Source of the DNA: an uncultured Fidelibacterota bacterium
Lineage (GTDB): Bacteria > Fidelibacterota > Marinisomatia > Marinisomatales > TCS55
DNA: 64,000 nucleotides
Assembly (NCBI GenBank): GCA_902581045.1
Contig: CACHMU010000003.1
Location: 1 to 64,000 of the forward strand
Direction: 5' to 3'
Shown: piece after piece, positions 55,571 through 64,000 of the stretch
Numbering within the stretch: position 1 is the stretch's first letter
Layout of the letters: each line of letters opens with the position of its first letter
The notes under the pieces: generated by a model
Seen by the model: only the letters and a program-made list of their open reading frames with translations
Told to the model about the DNA's origin: nothing
Database searches by the model: none
Translations under genes and position numbers: made by a program

Positions 55571-56044
55571 TCATTGAAAAATATACTGTTTGGCCCCCCC
55601 CAATGCAGTTACAATCAAATCTAAATCTCTGTCTCCATCTACATCAGCAAAAACAGAACCATTTGAATATCTATTTGGGCAAGCAACACCAGAAGTTTGA
55701 GTGACATCTTTAAATTTCCAATTACCCATATTCATAAATAAAAGATTATTTTCTTTTAATCGTGGAATATAAATATCTACCCAACCATCTCCATTCATAT
55801 CTCCAAGAGCTATACCAGACCCATGCATGAGATGCTGGTTTTCGAGGATTTCTTTTTCACCAATTTCATTCTTTGCAATTATTCCAGTTACTGATGGATC
55901 CACTTCAGTAAAACCATCTGACTCAGTTATTAATATTTCATTTAGTGACTCAATATTAATTAACTGTGCAGTATTTTTTTTATTGGTATTACTGCAACCC
56001 GTGAAAAATATTATTAATATTATATAGTTTAAACGTTTTATCAT
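55571..56044 (-). CDS. N-terminal part of the frameshifted CRTAC1-type lipoprotein
   Basis: The 157 aa ORF has a lipoprotein signal (RLNYIILIIFFTGC) and the first VCBS repeats (DMNGDGWVDIYI, DVDGDRDLDLIV). It reads through TALGG into an unrelated tail (AKQYIFQ) because the minus strand has eight G at 55594-55601. Seven would continue as TALGGPNSIFFNDG in frame with the 1014 aa ORF. So this is the start of the same gene, not a separate one. Either the extra base is a sequencing error or the tract varies. Confidence 0.85.
   Translation of the reverse strand: MIKRLNYIILIIFFTGCSNTNKKNTAQLINIESLNEILITESDGFTEVDPSVTGIIAKNEIGEKEILENQHLMHGSGIALGDMNGDGWVDIYIPRLKENNLLFMNMGNWKFKDVTQTSGVACPNRYSNGSVFADVDGDRDLDLIVTALGGAKQYIFQ
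55594..55601 (-). other. G8 homopolymer tract causing the frameshift
   Basis: Eight C on the plus strand (eight G in the gene) shift the reading frame by +1. The downstream frame encodes perfect VCBS sequence. Candidate slipped-strand phase-variation site or sequencing indel. Confidence 0.75.
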
Positions 56045-56066
56045 TTTAAAGAATTTAATAAAATAT

Positions 56067-56564
56067 TTAGGAATTGGTCCTAGCAGATTTAGTCATAGAT
56101 AAAACAATTTCAGTACTTTCCTTAAAAGAGTGGTGCTGAACTTTTGTTGCTTTGAAAAAATAATAAAGTGTTAATAAATAAAATATATGAAACCACCATT
56201 CTGAAATTCTACCCTCAGTATTGAATTTGATATAATAAATACCATCTATTATAACTGTTGCCATAAATAACATAGTAACCATCATTGTTGGTGGGTATAG
56301 TTTTCTTTTAATCGCAAACATTTTTTTGTACAAACCGTCGCCAAGCTCTATATGTTTTTCAAGATATTCTCTTACGTTAACACCGGTTCCAACGAAAAAA
56401 AACATCACAAGAGTTTGAGCAGCAATAAAAATTATACTAACCATTAAATCAAAAGTAATTCGATTTGTTAGCCAAAAATCAAAATAGTGATTCAGTCCAA
56501 TTTGGATTAAACCAAATCCTGAAAGCCCTACAAGGACATAACAAAGTATCATAAAAAACCACAT
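56067..56564 (-). CDS. Integral membrane protein, unknown, about four helices
   Basis: The 165 aa protein has about four membrane helices (near 2-22, 40-60, 92-110 and 122-142) and a short cytoplasmic tail with a paired His (KVQHHSFKES). I recognise no family. It starts 9 bases after the ychF stop on the same strand, so they may be cotranscribed. Its conserved-looking charged loop VREYLEKHIELGDGLYKK faces one side. Function unknown. Confidence 0.68.
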   Translation of the reverse strand: MWFFMILCYVLVGLSGFGLIQIGLNHYFDFWLTNRITFDLMVSIIFIAAQTLVMFFFVGTGVNVREYLEKHIELGDGLYKKMFAIKRKLYPPTMMVTMLFMATVIIDGIYYIKFNTEGRISEWWFHIFYLLTLYYFFKATKVQHHSFKESTEIVLSMTKSARTNS

Positions 56565-56572
56565 ACTTTTAC

Positions 56573-57670
56573 CTATACATTAAAATGAAAATAAATGCAG
56601 TCTCCATCTTTAACAATATATTCTTTTCCTTGCAATTGTGATAGGCCAGCATCCTTTGCTTTTATTTCAGATCCAAATTTAATTAGGTCATCATATTTTA
56701 TTACTTCGGCTTTAATAAAGCCTTTTTCAAAATCTGTATGAATTTCACTTGCAGCTTTTGGCGCATTAGTACCTTTTTTTATTGTCCAAGCTCGTACTTC
56801 TGTAGGGCCCCCTGTAAAATAAGTTTCTAATCCTAATAGTTTGAATCCAGCATGAATTAATTTATTTAACCCAGGCTCAGACAAATTATATTCTTTAAGG
56901 AAAATCTTTTTTTCTTCTGAATCAAGAGTTGATATTTCTTGTTCAATTTTTCCACACAGTCTAATAGCAAAATTATTTTTCTTATTTGCATAATCAAATA
57001 GACGCTGAATATCCTCATTACGTTTTGAATTCATTATTTCTTTTTCATCTACGTTTGCTACATAGAGGAAGGGTTTTCGTGTTAATAAAAAAAGCGATTC
57101 AATAAAATTAATATCATCTTTTTCCACAGAAAATGTTCTTGCCATATTGCCTTCATTTGAATGTTCTTTTAAGTTTAAAAGTATATCTAATTCTCTGCCA
57201 GCATCTTTATCTTTTTTTGCCAATTTTTCTAATCTAATAATATTTTTATTTATTGTTTCTAGGTCTGCTAATAAAAGTTCAGTTTCAATTAATTCGACAT
57301 CTCGAATAGGATCAATTGTTCCTTCTACATGTGTAATATTTTCATCTTTAAAACATCTGACAACATGAATTATAGCAGAAACTTGTCGAATTTGACCTAA
57401 AAATTGGTTGCCTAATCCTTCACCTTTATTTGCTCCTCTAACAAGACCGGCAATATCTGTAAATTCAACCGTTGCTGGCGTAACTTTTTCAGGTTTATAT
57501 ATTCCATCTAATTTTTTCAATCTTTCGTCAGGTAAAGTAACAACACCGATGTGTTGTTCAATTGTACAAAATGGATAATTTTCAGAAGGAACTGAAGATT
57601 CTGTTAAAGCATTGAATATAGTAGATTTACCTACATTAGGTAAACCAACAATGCCACACCGAAGTGCCAT
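56573..57670 (-). CDS. ychF: YchF, redox-regulated ribosome-associated ATPase (OLA1 family)
   Basis: The 365 aa protein starts ALRCGIVGLPNVGKSTIFNAL (G1) and has the DIAGLVRGANKGEGLGNQFL G3 region. The NVDE motif replaces the NKxD of GTPases, which underlies its ATP preference. The C-terminal TGS domain contains YFTGGPTEVRAWTIKKGTNAPKAA and ends QGKEYIVKDGDCIYFHFNV. The family binds ribosomes and acts in stress responses. Nothing unusual was seen apart from its pairing with a membrane gene. Confidence 0.95.
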   Translation of the reverse strand: MALRCGIVGLPNVGKSTIFNALTESSVPSENYPFCTIEQHIGVVTLPDERLKKLDGIYKPEKVTPATVEFTDIAGLVRGANKGEGLGNQFLGQIRQVSAIIHVVRCFKDENITHVEGTIDPIRDVELIETELLLADLETINKNIIRLEKLAKKDKDAGRELDILLNLKEHSNEGNMARTFSVEKDDINFIESLFLLTRKPFLYVANVDEKEIMNSKRNEDIQRLFDYANKKNNFAIRLCGKIEQEISTLDSEEKKIFLKEYNLSEPGLNKLIHAGFKLLGLETYFTGGPTEVRAWTIKKGTNAPKAASEIHTDFEKGFIKAEVIKYDDLIKFGSEIKAKDAGLSQLQGKEYIVKDGDCIYFHFNV

Positions 57671-57702
57671 AAATAATTCCTATTTAAAATTTTTGGTTAA
57701 TA

Positions 57703-58248
57703 TTAAAATGGGTCAAGTGCTGGGTCTTTCCCATGATCCCATGTCAACCCTTCAAATAAACCTACTTGAAGATCTTTAGCAAAATAAATTGCTTTATCTT
57801 TTACCTCAAGAACGGCGTCACACCATGCCATATAAGTTGGGCGTGTAATAAATTTTTTAATATCAATCTTATAAATAATTTTTTCATGATATGGACGCAC
57901 TTGGCCTTTAAACTTGAGATCTTTTACACCTAAAGCACGTCCACGACCATCACCGCCAAGCCAAGTTAGAAAAAACCCAATCAATTGCCAAAACCCATCT
58001 AGTCCTAAACATCCTGGCATAACGGGATCTCCTTTGAAATGACAATCAAAAAACCACAAAGATTTTTTTATATCAAGCTCAGCTTTAATTTCACCTTTTC
58101 CATATTTTCCACCCTTATCAGAAATATGCAAAATACGATCAATCATTAGCATAGGTGGCATGGGTAGTCTACCTTTATCTTCACCAAATAACTTTCCAAG
58201 ACTACTATCGATTAATTCTTTTTTTGTGAAGCTTGATTTCCGTTCCAT
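57703..58248 (-). CDS. fabA: FabA, 3-hydroxydecanoyl-ACP dehydratase/isomerase
   Basis: The 181 aa hotdog dehydratase has the FabA signature FDCHFKGDPVMPGCLGLDGFWQL, with catalytic His and Asp, and MPPMLMIDRI near the start. The length matches E. coli FabA (172). It makes and isomerises trans-2-decenoyl-ACP for unsaturated fatty acids, usually with FabB, which is not in the window. It is divergent from the FabI-like gene across 139 bases, so both fatty-acid genes may share a control region. Confidence 0.92.
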   Translation of the reverse strand: MERKSSFTKKELIDSSLGKLFGEDKGRLPMPPMLMIDRILHISDKGGKYGKGEIKAELDIKKSLWFFDCHFKGDPVMPGCLGLDGFWQLIGFFLTWLGGDGRGRALGVKDLKFKGQVRPYHEKIIYKIDIKKFITRPTYMAWCDAVLEVKDKAIYFAKDLQVGLFEGLTWDHGKDPALDPF

Positions 58249-58387
58249 TGATTTTATTTCCTTTGGATAAACCTTAATTTACCTTAATAATAAAGAAAAA
58301 AAATCTAATCTTTTCTAATTTTCTAACTCGTTTTATTGCTAGTTGTATATATTTAAATTTGATTAAATAATTATGGAGAATTAACAA

Positions 58388-59170
58388 ATGTCTGAATGGG
58401 TATTATTATTAGGGGGATCAACTGGGCATGGAGGAGCTACAGCAAAGAGATTAGCCAAAGATGGTTATGGTATCATTGCTTTTCATTTTGATAGAGGAGA
58501 CGCTAAAAAAATTGCTGAAGAAACCATCTCGGAAGTAAATGAATTATCAAATGGAAGATGTCATTATTTTAACACTAATGCAGCTGCAGAAGAGACCATA
58601 AATGAGTTTTTACCAAAAATAAAAGAAATCACAAATGGTGCCAAACTTAAATTATTGCTTCATTCAATTGCTTTTGGTACCACAACAAACTTTTTTGGTA
58701 ATAAGCCTGTAACTCAGAGGCAGATGGACATGACAGTCCATGTAATGGGAAACTCGATTTTATATTGGACTCAAAAATTATTTTCTGAAAAACTATTAGG
58801 TAAAGGTTCTCGGGTAATAGGCTTAACCAGCGAAGGAAATTATTTGGCAATGGAAGGATATGGACCTGTAAGTGTAGCAAAAGTTGCAATGGAAGCAGTA
58901 CTTCGTCAGATAGGCTGGGAGCTAGGTGAGCATGGAATCACTGCAAATGCTATACAAGCAGGAGTTACACCTACAAGAGCATTAACAAAGATAACCGATA
59001 GGTGGGAAGATTGGGTTGAAAGCACAAAAAGTAGAAATCCAATGCGTAGGACAACAACGCCCGAAGACATAGCGGGAACAATATCAATGCTATTAAGACC
59101 AGAAGCTGATTTTATCAATTGTTCTATTATCTATTGTGATGGTGGAGAGCATCGCTCTGGAGCGATCTAG
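58388..59170 (+). CDS. Enoyl-ACP reductase-like SDR (FabI/FabL type)
   Basis: The 260 aa short-chain dehydrogenase has the N-terminal nucleotide site LLGGSTGHGGATAKRLAKDG. LLLHSIAFG corresponds to the VHSIAFA of FabI. The catalytic Tyr and Lys are in EGYGPVSVAKVAMEAV with Y-x6-K spacing, as in FabI/FabL and unlike the Y-x3-K of classical SDRs. AIQAGVTPTRAL matches AISAGPIRTLAA of FabI. It likely reduces enoyl-ACP with NAD(P)H in the last step of elongation. It lies divergent from fabA. Confidence 0.78.
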   Translation: MSEWVLLLGGSTGHGGATAKRLAKDGYGIIAFHFDRGDAKKIAEETISEVNELSNGRCHYFNTNAAAEETINEFLPKIKEITNGAKLKLLLHSIAFGTTTNFFGNKPVTQRQMDMTVHVMGNSILYWTQKLFSEKLLGKGSRVIGLTSEGNYLAMEGYGPVSVAKVAMEAVLRQIGWELGEHGITANAIQAGVTPTRALTKITDRWEDWVESTKSRNPMRRTTTPEDIAGTISMLLRPEADFINCSIIYCDGGEHRSGAI

Positions 59171-59178
59171 AATAAAAA

Positions 59179-59556
59179 TTATTGAGAATCGGAATCTTCT
59201 AATTTAGATCTTTGTTTGATTAGAGAGACTAGATCATAATGGTCTTTAATAGGCTGTAATTCAAAACAGGTCTCAGCCTCTTGTAAAGCGTAATCCCACC
59301 AGCCTTTTTTAGTATACATCAATGATAAATTATAATGTGCCTTGCTTAAAACCTGATATTCTTCTCTAGAAAGTGATTGCACTTTTTCAGGGAAAAGTCT
59401 TGTTACTTCTTTAAACTCTAAAATAGCTTCTTCTACCAATCCTTTTTGTGCATACCATTTACCCAATTTTAGATGACGTTCAGGGTCCTCCTTACATCCT
59501 CCAATAAAAAGAGGAATTAAGACTGAAATTATTACGTTGATAGTTCTATACTTCAT
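59179..59556 (-). CDS. Small TPR lipoprotein
   Basis: The 125 aa protein has a lipoprotein signal (INVIISVLIPLFIGGC) and two TPR-like repeats (LKLGKWYAQKGLVEEAILEFKEV and KAHYNLSLMYTKKGWWDYALQEAE). It probably acts as a small periplasmic scaffold. It is convergent with the FabI-like gene and 58 bases downstream of the EamA transporter gene on the same strand. Confidence 0.8.
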   Translation of the reverse strand: MKYRTINVIISVLIPLFIGGCKEDPERHLKLGKWYAQKGLVEEAILEFKEVTRLFPEKVQSLSREEYQVLSKAHYNLSLMYTKKGWWDYALQEAETCFELQPIKDHYDLVSLIKQRSKLEDSDSQ

Positions 59557-59614
59557 AATAAAGTGATAAAATTTCAGTTTTTAAGTCAACAAATACAAGT
59601 AAAACATTTTGATA

Positions 59615-60511
59615 TTAATCTGCGCTATTTTCATTTGATAATAGGATAATTGATGTTAGTAGTAAAATAGCTCCTAGAAATTGATATACAGTCATGATTC
59701 TTTCATATATGAACCAATCAATTGTTACTGCTGACAAAGGCCAGAATAACTCATAAATTGTTACATGAGATGCTGGAAGATGATTTAAACCGTAATAATA
59801 TATAAATAGTGCGATAGAACCTGTGCTGATTACAATTAAAATAATATATAACCAATTTCCAAATGTCATTTCGGGTATTAATTCATATTGGCTATTCGAA
59901 ATAATTATAAATAAAGTTATTGCAGCAGTTATTGTTAACCTTAAAGATGTAATTGTCATAAATGAGATTTGATTTAACGCATGCTTTCCAAGAACCGTTG
60001 AACTTCCCCAGCTAAATGCAGCAAGAAGAGCAAGTAAAGATGCAATTATAGTTTTATCATTCCAATTTTCAATCGGGTTATTACCAAATGTTATCAAATA
60101 TCCACCAATAATTGCAGCAACAGCTAGCATAAAAAAACGTTTTGTAATTTTTTCTTTTAAAATAACAGCTGCCAATGCTATTGCAAATATTGGTTGGAAC
60201 TTTTGGAGTAATACAACCACTGAAAGATCAATATATTCAACGTAGCTAAGGGCTTTAGTATAAAAAAATGTTCCAAGTACTCCCCCGCAAATACTGATCC
60301 AGAATACAGAAATCCACCCGCGCTGATTTAAAGAATATATTTCATTCAATCCTTTTATAAGTAATGGAAAAAATATTATAGCACCAATAGCATGTTCTAA
60401 TGAAATAATTAAGAATGAAGGCAATGAAAAAAGATTTTGTCTAATATATCCATCTAAGCTCCATAGAATAGCTGCACTAATTACAGCTAATGCTGGTAGG
60501 TTCTTTTTCAT
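59615..60511 (-). CDS. EamA-family (DMT superfamily) transporter
   Basis: The 298 aa protein has ten hydrophobic helices in two repeated EamA halves, such as SAAILWSLDGYIRQNLFS and, in the second half, LLAAFSWGSSTVLGKHAL. SLEHAIGAIIFFPLL and TSLRLTITAAITLFI fall in matching helices of the two halves. Members export amino acids or other metabolites across the inner membrane; the substrate cannot be told here. It lies between the TPR lipoprotein and yqgE genes on the minus strand. Confidence 0.86.
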   Translation of the reverse strand: MKKNLPALAVISAAILWSLDGYIRQNLFSLPSFLIISLEHAIGAIIFFPLLIKGLNEIYSLNQRGWISVFWISICGGVLGTFFYTKALSYVEYIDLSVVVLLQKFQPIFAIALAAVILKEKITKRFFMLAVAAIIGGYLITFGNNPIENWNDKTIIASLLALLAAFSWGSSTVLGKHALNQISFMTITSLRLTITAAITLFIIISNSQYELIPEMTFGNWLYIILIVISTGSIALFIYYYGLNHLPASHVTIYELFWPLSAVTIDWFIYERIMTVYQFLGAILLLTSIILLSNENSAD

Positions 60512-60559
60512 TGGTTAAAGTTACAAGATAATAATCTGATTTAGACTAAAGAAAAACTT

Positions 60560-61114
60560 TTAAGCTTTACCGCCAAAAGTTGAAAAGTTCGAAATTTCTA
60601 TACCAAAGGATTGAAGTGCCATAATCCACATTTTGTCTTCTGGTACATCAAAAATGAATTCAGGAGACGTTTCTTGTACAATCCAATCCCCATTTTCAAT
60701 CTCGCTTTCTAATTGGCCATTTGACCATCCAGAATGACCAAGAAAAAATCTACTTTTATTATCAGGGTTTTCAGCTATGCTCTTAAAGGCTTTTTTATCA
60801 CTTGAAAGATAAAAATTATCGGATAGTTTTACTGATTCATATAGTTTAATTTGATATTTATGAAGTAGAATGCCTCTATCAAACATAACAGGTCCACCAA
60901 AATATATGTCGGAAAATGGTTGAAAAGTTTCATTTGAATTAACATTTAATTGTACCAATACCTTTTCTAATATTTGATCATCTAAAGGTTTGTTAACAAT
61001 TAATCCCATCGCCCCATCATTATTATGTTCACACATAAATATTACTGATTCTTTAAAATAAGGACTATCCATATGAGGCATAGCAATTAGTATATGATTC
61101 TTAATTGAATTCAT
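60560..61114 (-). CDS. yqgE: YqgE/AlgH family protein
   Basis: The 184 aa protein has HILIAMPHMDSPYFKESVIFMCEHNNDGAMGLIVNKPL, the family opening, followed by FGGPVMFDRGILLH and FFLGHSGWSNGQLESEI. YqgE/AlgH proteins are widespread and cytoplasmic, with an uncertain, possibly regulatory role. In Pseudomonas AlgH affects alginate genes. It is divergent from uvrA across 128 bases. Confidence 0.93.
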   Translation of the reverse strand: MNSIKNHILIAMPHMDSPYFKESVIFMCEHNNDGAMGLIVNKPLDDQILEKVLVQLNVNSNETFQPFSDIYFGGPVMFDRGILLHKYQIKLYESVKLSDNFYLSSDKKAFKSIAENPDNKSRFFLGHSGWSNGQLESEIENGDWIVQETSPEFIFDVPEDKMWIMALQSFGIEISNFSTFGGKA

Positions 61115-61242
61115 TATTTATCTTATAAATTTGAATAGAATTATCCCAAAAAAAAATAAAATTTAGAGATGAGCTTTTTGAACGATGAAAAATAAGATGT
61201 AACTTCTGGGTCAATTTAAAATTTATCAGATTTTTATACTTA

Positions 61243-64000
61243 ATGGGAATTGCATCACAAAAAATAATAATTAAGGGCGCGCGTCAACATAATTTAAAAA
61301 ACATTGATGTTGAAATTGAACGTAACAAACTTGTAGTCATTACAGGTTTATCTGGATCTGGAAAATCATCACTAGCCTTTGATACAATCTATGCTGAAGG
61401 TCAGCGTAGATATGTAGAATCTCTTTCTTCATACGCAAGACAATTCCTTGGTCTTATGGAGAAACCTGATATGGATTATATTGAAGGTTTATCTCCTGCA
61501 ATTTCAATTGAACAAAAAGCAACAGTTAGAAACCCAAGGTCTACTGTTGGGACAGTTACTGAGATACATGACTATATGAGATTATTATTTGCACATATTG
61601 GTAAGCCTCACTGTTGGGTGTGTGATAGACCTATTCAACGCCAAACAGTTCAACAGATAGTTGATACAATTTTTAAACTTGGAGGTGGAACAAAAATATA
61701 CGTTTTAGCACCAGTTGTCCGTGGCCGAAAAGGACAGCATAAAGGAGTACTAGATGAGGTCAGAAAAGAAGGATTTTTGAGGGTACGTATTGATGGGAAA
61801 ATATATTCTATTGACAAAGACATAAACCTTGAAAAAAATAAAAAACACTCAATTGAAGTAGTAATTGATAGGCTTGAAATAGAAAATGAATTTCAAGAAA
61901 GACTTACAGAGTCTATTGAGCTATCATTAAAAATTGGGTCAGGATTAACAATCGTACATGAATTACCATCAAAAGATCATTTATTTAGTGAAAATTTTGC
62001 ATGCCCATATTGTGAAGTATCAATGGAAGAATTAACCCCTAGAATGTTTTCATTTAACTCTCCATATGGAGCATGCCCACACTGTGATGGAATTGGATCG
62101 CATATGGATATTGATCCTGAGATGTTAGTTCCAGATAAAACTAAATCTCTAATTCAAGGTGCAATAATTCCTTTAGGTGAACAACCTCGAGATAATTGGT
62201 ATGGAAGCATATTAAAAAGTTTATCTTCGCATTATAAGTTTAAATTCACAACTCCATGGTATAAGCTAGATAAAAAAATCAGAGAAATTTTATTAAATGG
62301 AACTGGGCGAAAAAAATTGAAAATGGATTATTCTTCTGATAGATGGAGTGGTACATATACTGGGGGATGGGAGGGAACAATCCCCAATCTTATGAGAAGA
62401 TATAAACAGACAAAATCGAACCATATCCGAGATTGGATCGAGCAATTTATGAGTATGCGAGCTTGTCCAAAATGCTCTGGATCAAGGCTTAAAGAAGAAT
62501 CTCTTGCTGTAATGGTAGGAGAAAAAAACTTAGGAGAGATTTCGTCCCTTTCAATTAAGAAAATTCATGAATTTTTTAATAAACTATCTTTAAATAAAAC
62601 TCATGCAACTATTTCAGAACAAATCTTAAAAGAGGTAAAACAGCGGTTAAGTTTTTTAAATGATGTTGGATTAGATTATTTAACTTTGGACCGGTCAGCA
62701 TCATCACTATCAGGGGGAGAAGCTCAAAGGATTCGTCTTGCAACTCAAATTGGTAGTCAATTGGTAGGTGTCCTTTATATTTTAGATGAACCTTCAATTG
62801 GTCTTCACCCAAGAGATAATAATCGCTTATTAAATTCTTTGAAAAAATTAAGAAATTTAGGTAATTCAATTATAGTCGTTGAGCATGACAAGGAAACTAT
62901 GGAGTCGGCAGATCAGCTTATTGATATAGGCCCTGGCGCTGGAGAACATGGAGGAAAGATTGTTTTTTCTGGTTCTCCAAAGGCAATTGTTAATTCGAAA
63001 AATTCCATAACTGGTCAATATCTTTCTGGAGAAAAACTTATTCCAACTCCTAAAGCTAGGCGAAATGGAAATGGTAAAGTTTTAACAATTTCAGGTGCTA
63101 ATGGAAATAATTTAAAAAATATAAATGTTTCATTCCCTCTGGGTAAAATGATTATAGTTTCCGGTGTTAGTGGTTCAGGAAAAAGTAGCTTAATCAATGA
63201 AACAATTTATCCTGCATTATCAAAAGAGCTCAACAATGCCAGAGCGTATCCACTTTCATATGAATCGATTTCAGGCCTAGAATATTTAGATAAGGTTATT
63301 GATATTGACCAAAAACCCATTGGAAGAACACCAAGATCTAATCCTGCTACCTATACGGGGGTGTTCACAATTATTAGAGATTTATTTACTCAATTACCAG
63401 AGTCAAAAATAAGGGGTTACAAACCAGGAAGATTTTCTTTTAATGTAAAAGGGGGGCGTTGTGAATCATGTGAAGGTGATGGAATTATTAAAATAGAAAT
63501 GAATTTCTTGCCAGATGTTTATGTAACATGTGAGGTTTGTAAAGGAGCACGTTATAATCGAGAAACTTTAGAAATAAAATATAAAGGAAAAAACATTGCT
63601 GATATATTGAATATGTCTGTGGAAGAAGCGCTTGATTTTTTTTCAAATATTCCTCAAATATTAAAAAAACTCGTTACTCTTAATGATGTAGGACTTGGTT
63701 ATATTAGGCTTGGTCAGCAGGCTACTACATTATCTGGTGGAGAAGCACAAAGAGTTAAGTTGGCAACAGAACTATCTAAGGCATCAAAGGATAAAACTTT
63801 TTATATACTTGATGAACCAACAACAGGACTGCATTTTGAAGATATAAATATGTTATTAAGTGTATTACAAAGACTAGTAAACAGAGGGAATACAGTTGTT
63901 GTTATTGAACATAATTTAGATGTAATTAAGTGTGCTGATTGGATAATTGATTTGGGACCAGAAGGGGGAGAAGAAGGTGGAAATGTTCTTTTCTATGGGA
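61243..64000 (+). CDS. uvrA: UvrA, excinuclease ABC subunit A (3' end cut by window)
   Basis: This frame runs from the ATG at 61243 to the window edge with no stop, about 919 residues, and is absent from the ORF track because it is open-ended. It has the first Walker [13 protein letters not shown], the second [14 protein letters not shown], and ABC signatures [12 protein letters not shown] and [12 protein letters not shown] followed by [12 protein letters not shown] and [12 protein letters not shown]. The zinc-binding CxxC pairs are CPYC/CPHC, CPKC and CESC/CEVC. It recognises bulky DNA damage together with UvrB. Typical UvrA is about 940 aa, so only a few residues are missing. Confidence 0.96.
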   Translation, partial: MGIASQKIIIKGARQHNLKNIDVEIERNKLVVITGLSGSGKSSLAFDTIYAEGQRRYVESLSSYARQFLGLMEKPDMDYIEGLSPAISIEQKATVRNPRSTVGTVTEIHDYMRLLFAHIGKPHCWVCDRPIQRQTVQQIVDTIFKLGGGTKIYVLAPVVRGRKGQHKGVLDEVRKEGFLRVRIDGKIYSIDKDINLEKNKKHSIEVVIDRLEIENEFQERLTESIELSLKIGSGLTIVHELPSKDHLFSENFACPYCEVSMEELTPRMFSFNSPYGACPHCDGIGSHMDIDPEMLVPDKTKSLIQGAIIPLGEQPRDNWYGSILKSLSSHYKFKFTTPWYKLDKKIREILLNGTGRKKLKMDYSSDRWSGTYTGGWEGTIPNLMRRYKQTKSNHIRDWIEQFMSMRACPKCSGSRLKEESLAVMVGEKNLGEISSLSIKKIHEFFNKLSLNKTHATISEQILKEVKQRLSFLNDVGLDYLTLDRSASSLSGGEAQRIRLATQIGSQLVGVLYILDEPSIGLHPRDNNRLLNSLKKLRNLGNSIIVVEHDKETMESADQLIDIGPGAGEHGGKIVFSGSPKAIVNSKNSITGQYLSGEKLIPTPKARRNGNGKVLTISGANGNNLKNINVSFPLGKMIIVSGVSGSGKSSLINETIYPALSKELNNARAYPLSYESISGLEYLDKVIDIDQKPIGRTPRSNPATYTGVFTIIRDLFTQLPESKIRGYKPGRFSFNVKGGRCESCEGDGIIKIEMNFLPDVYVTCEVCKGARYNRETLEIKYKGKNIADILNMSVEEALDFFSNIPQILKKLVTLNDVGLGYIRLGQQATTLSGGEAQRVKLATELSKASKDKTFYILDEPTTGLHFEDINMLLSVLQRLVNRGNTVVVIEHNLDVIKCADWIIDLGPEGGEEGGNVLFYG

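Noticed and set aside
59151-59166. Short hairpin ATCGCT-CTGG-AGCGAT as terminator of the FabI-like gene
   Set aside because: It lies inside the coding end and is not followed by a T-run on either strand.
1-64000. CRISPR arrays, tRNA/rRNA genes, IS elements, prophage
   Set aside because: No regularly spaced repeats, tRNA-like folds, transposase or phage structural genes were found on reading.

Overview
The window is about 64 kb of AT-rich, gene-dense chromosome from a Gram-negative bacterium. Evidence for two membranes: many lipoproteins, beta-barrel outer-membrane proteins and exported multiheme cytochromes. CRTAC1/FG-GAP lipoproteins, LVIVD beta-propellers, a homodimeric AceE-type pyruvate dehydrogenase and low GC suggest an uncultured marine lineage of the FCB type. 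Candidatus Marinimicrobia (SAR406) is my best guess, an inference from gene content only. No phage, insertion sequence, CRISPR array, rRNA or tRNA was seen.

Layout. 1-10880 (+): one tightly coupled operon for all of IMP synthesis (purL end, purM, a purQ-purS fusion, purC, class II purE, purB, purF, purD, purN, a hotdog thioesterase, purH). 10877-14718: a rhodanese (-), a TonB-plug-like lipoprotein, an SRPBCC protein with a threefold C-terminal repeat, and an outer-membrane barrel (+). 14715-23083 (-): aceE, aceF, lpd, a pair of M16 peptidase subunits and a DHFR-like protein. 23194-29468 (-): an unusual envelope operon (zinc-ribbon membrane protein, pseudopilin-like protein, ParA/MinD-like ATPase, coiled-coil PilN-like protein, PilO/PilP-like protein), then an S10 peptidase and a small ORF. 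29469-30886: two strikingly AT-rich non-coding stretches flank a short ArsC-like gene with an in-frame TGA exactly at the catalytic cysteine and a bacterial SECIS-like hairpin behind it, so a probable selenoprotein missed by the ORF track. 30887-34898: an unknown protein, a one-domain asparaginase-like protein, an M24 peptidase lipoprotein (-) and a threonine synthase-like enzyme.

34916-56044 is an envelope and electron-transfer region: an EEP-family lipoprotein, a small barrel, penta- and octaheme cytochromes c, a CRTAC1 lipoprotein (-), four tandem paralogues with Ig-like plus LVIVD propeller domains in an ABAB pattern, a YncE-like propeller with a His/Met-rich insert, and a very large CRTAC1-like lipoprotein split by a frameshift at a G8 tract (-). 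56067-61114: a membrane protein, ychF, fabA, a FabI-like reductase (+), a TPR lipoprotein, an EamA transporter and yqgE. The window ends inside uvrA (+), also missing from the ORF track.

The most noteworthy points are the selenocysteine ArsC-like gene with its SECIS, the ParA + PilN/PilO/PilP-like + pseudopilin operon that lacks PilM and an assembly ATPase, the PurQ-PurS-PurS fusion, and the ABAB LVIVD array next to multiheme cytochromes.
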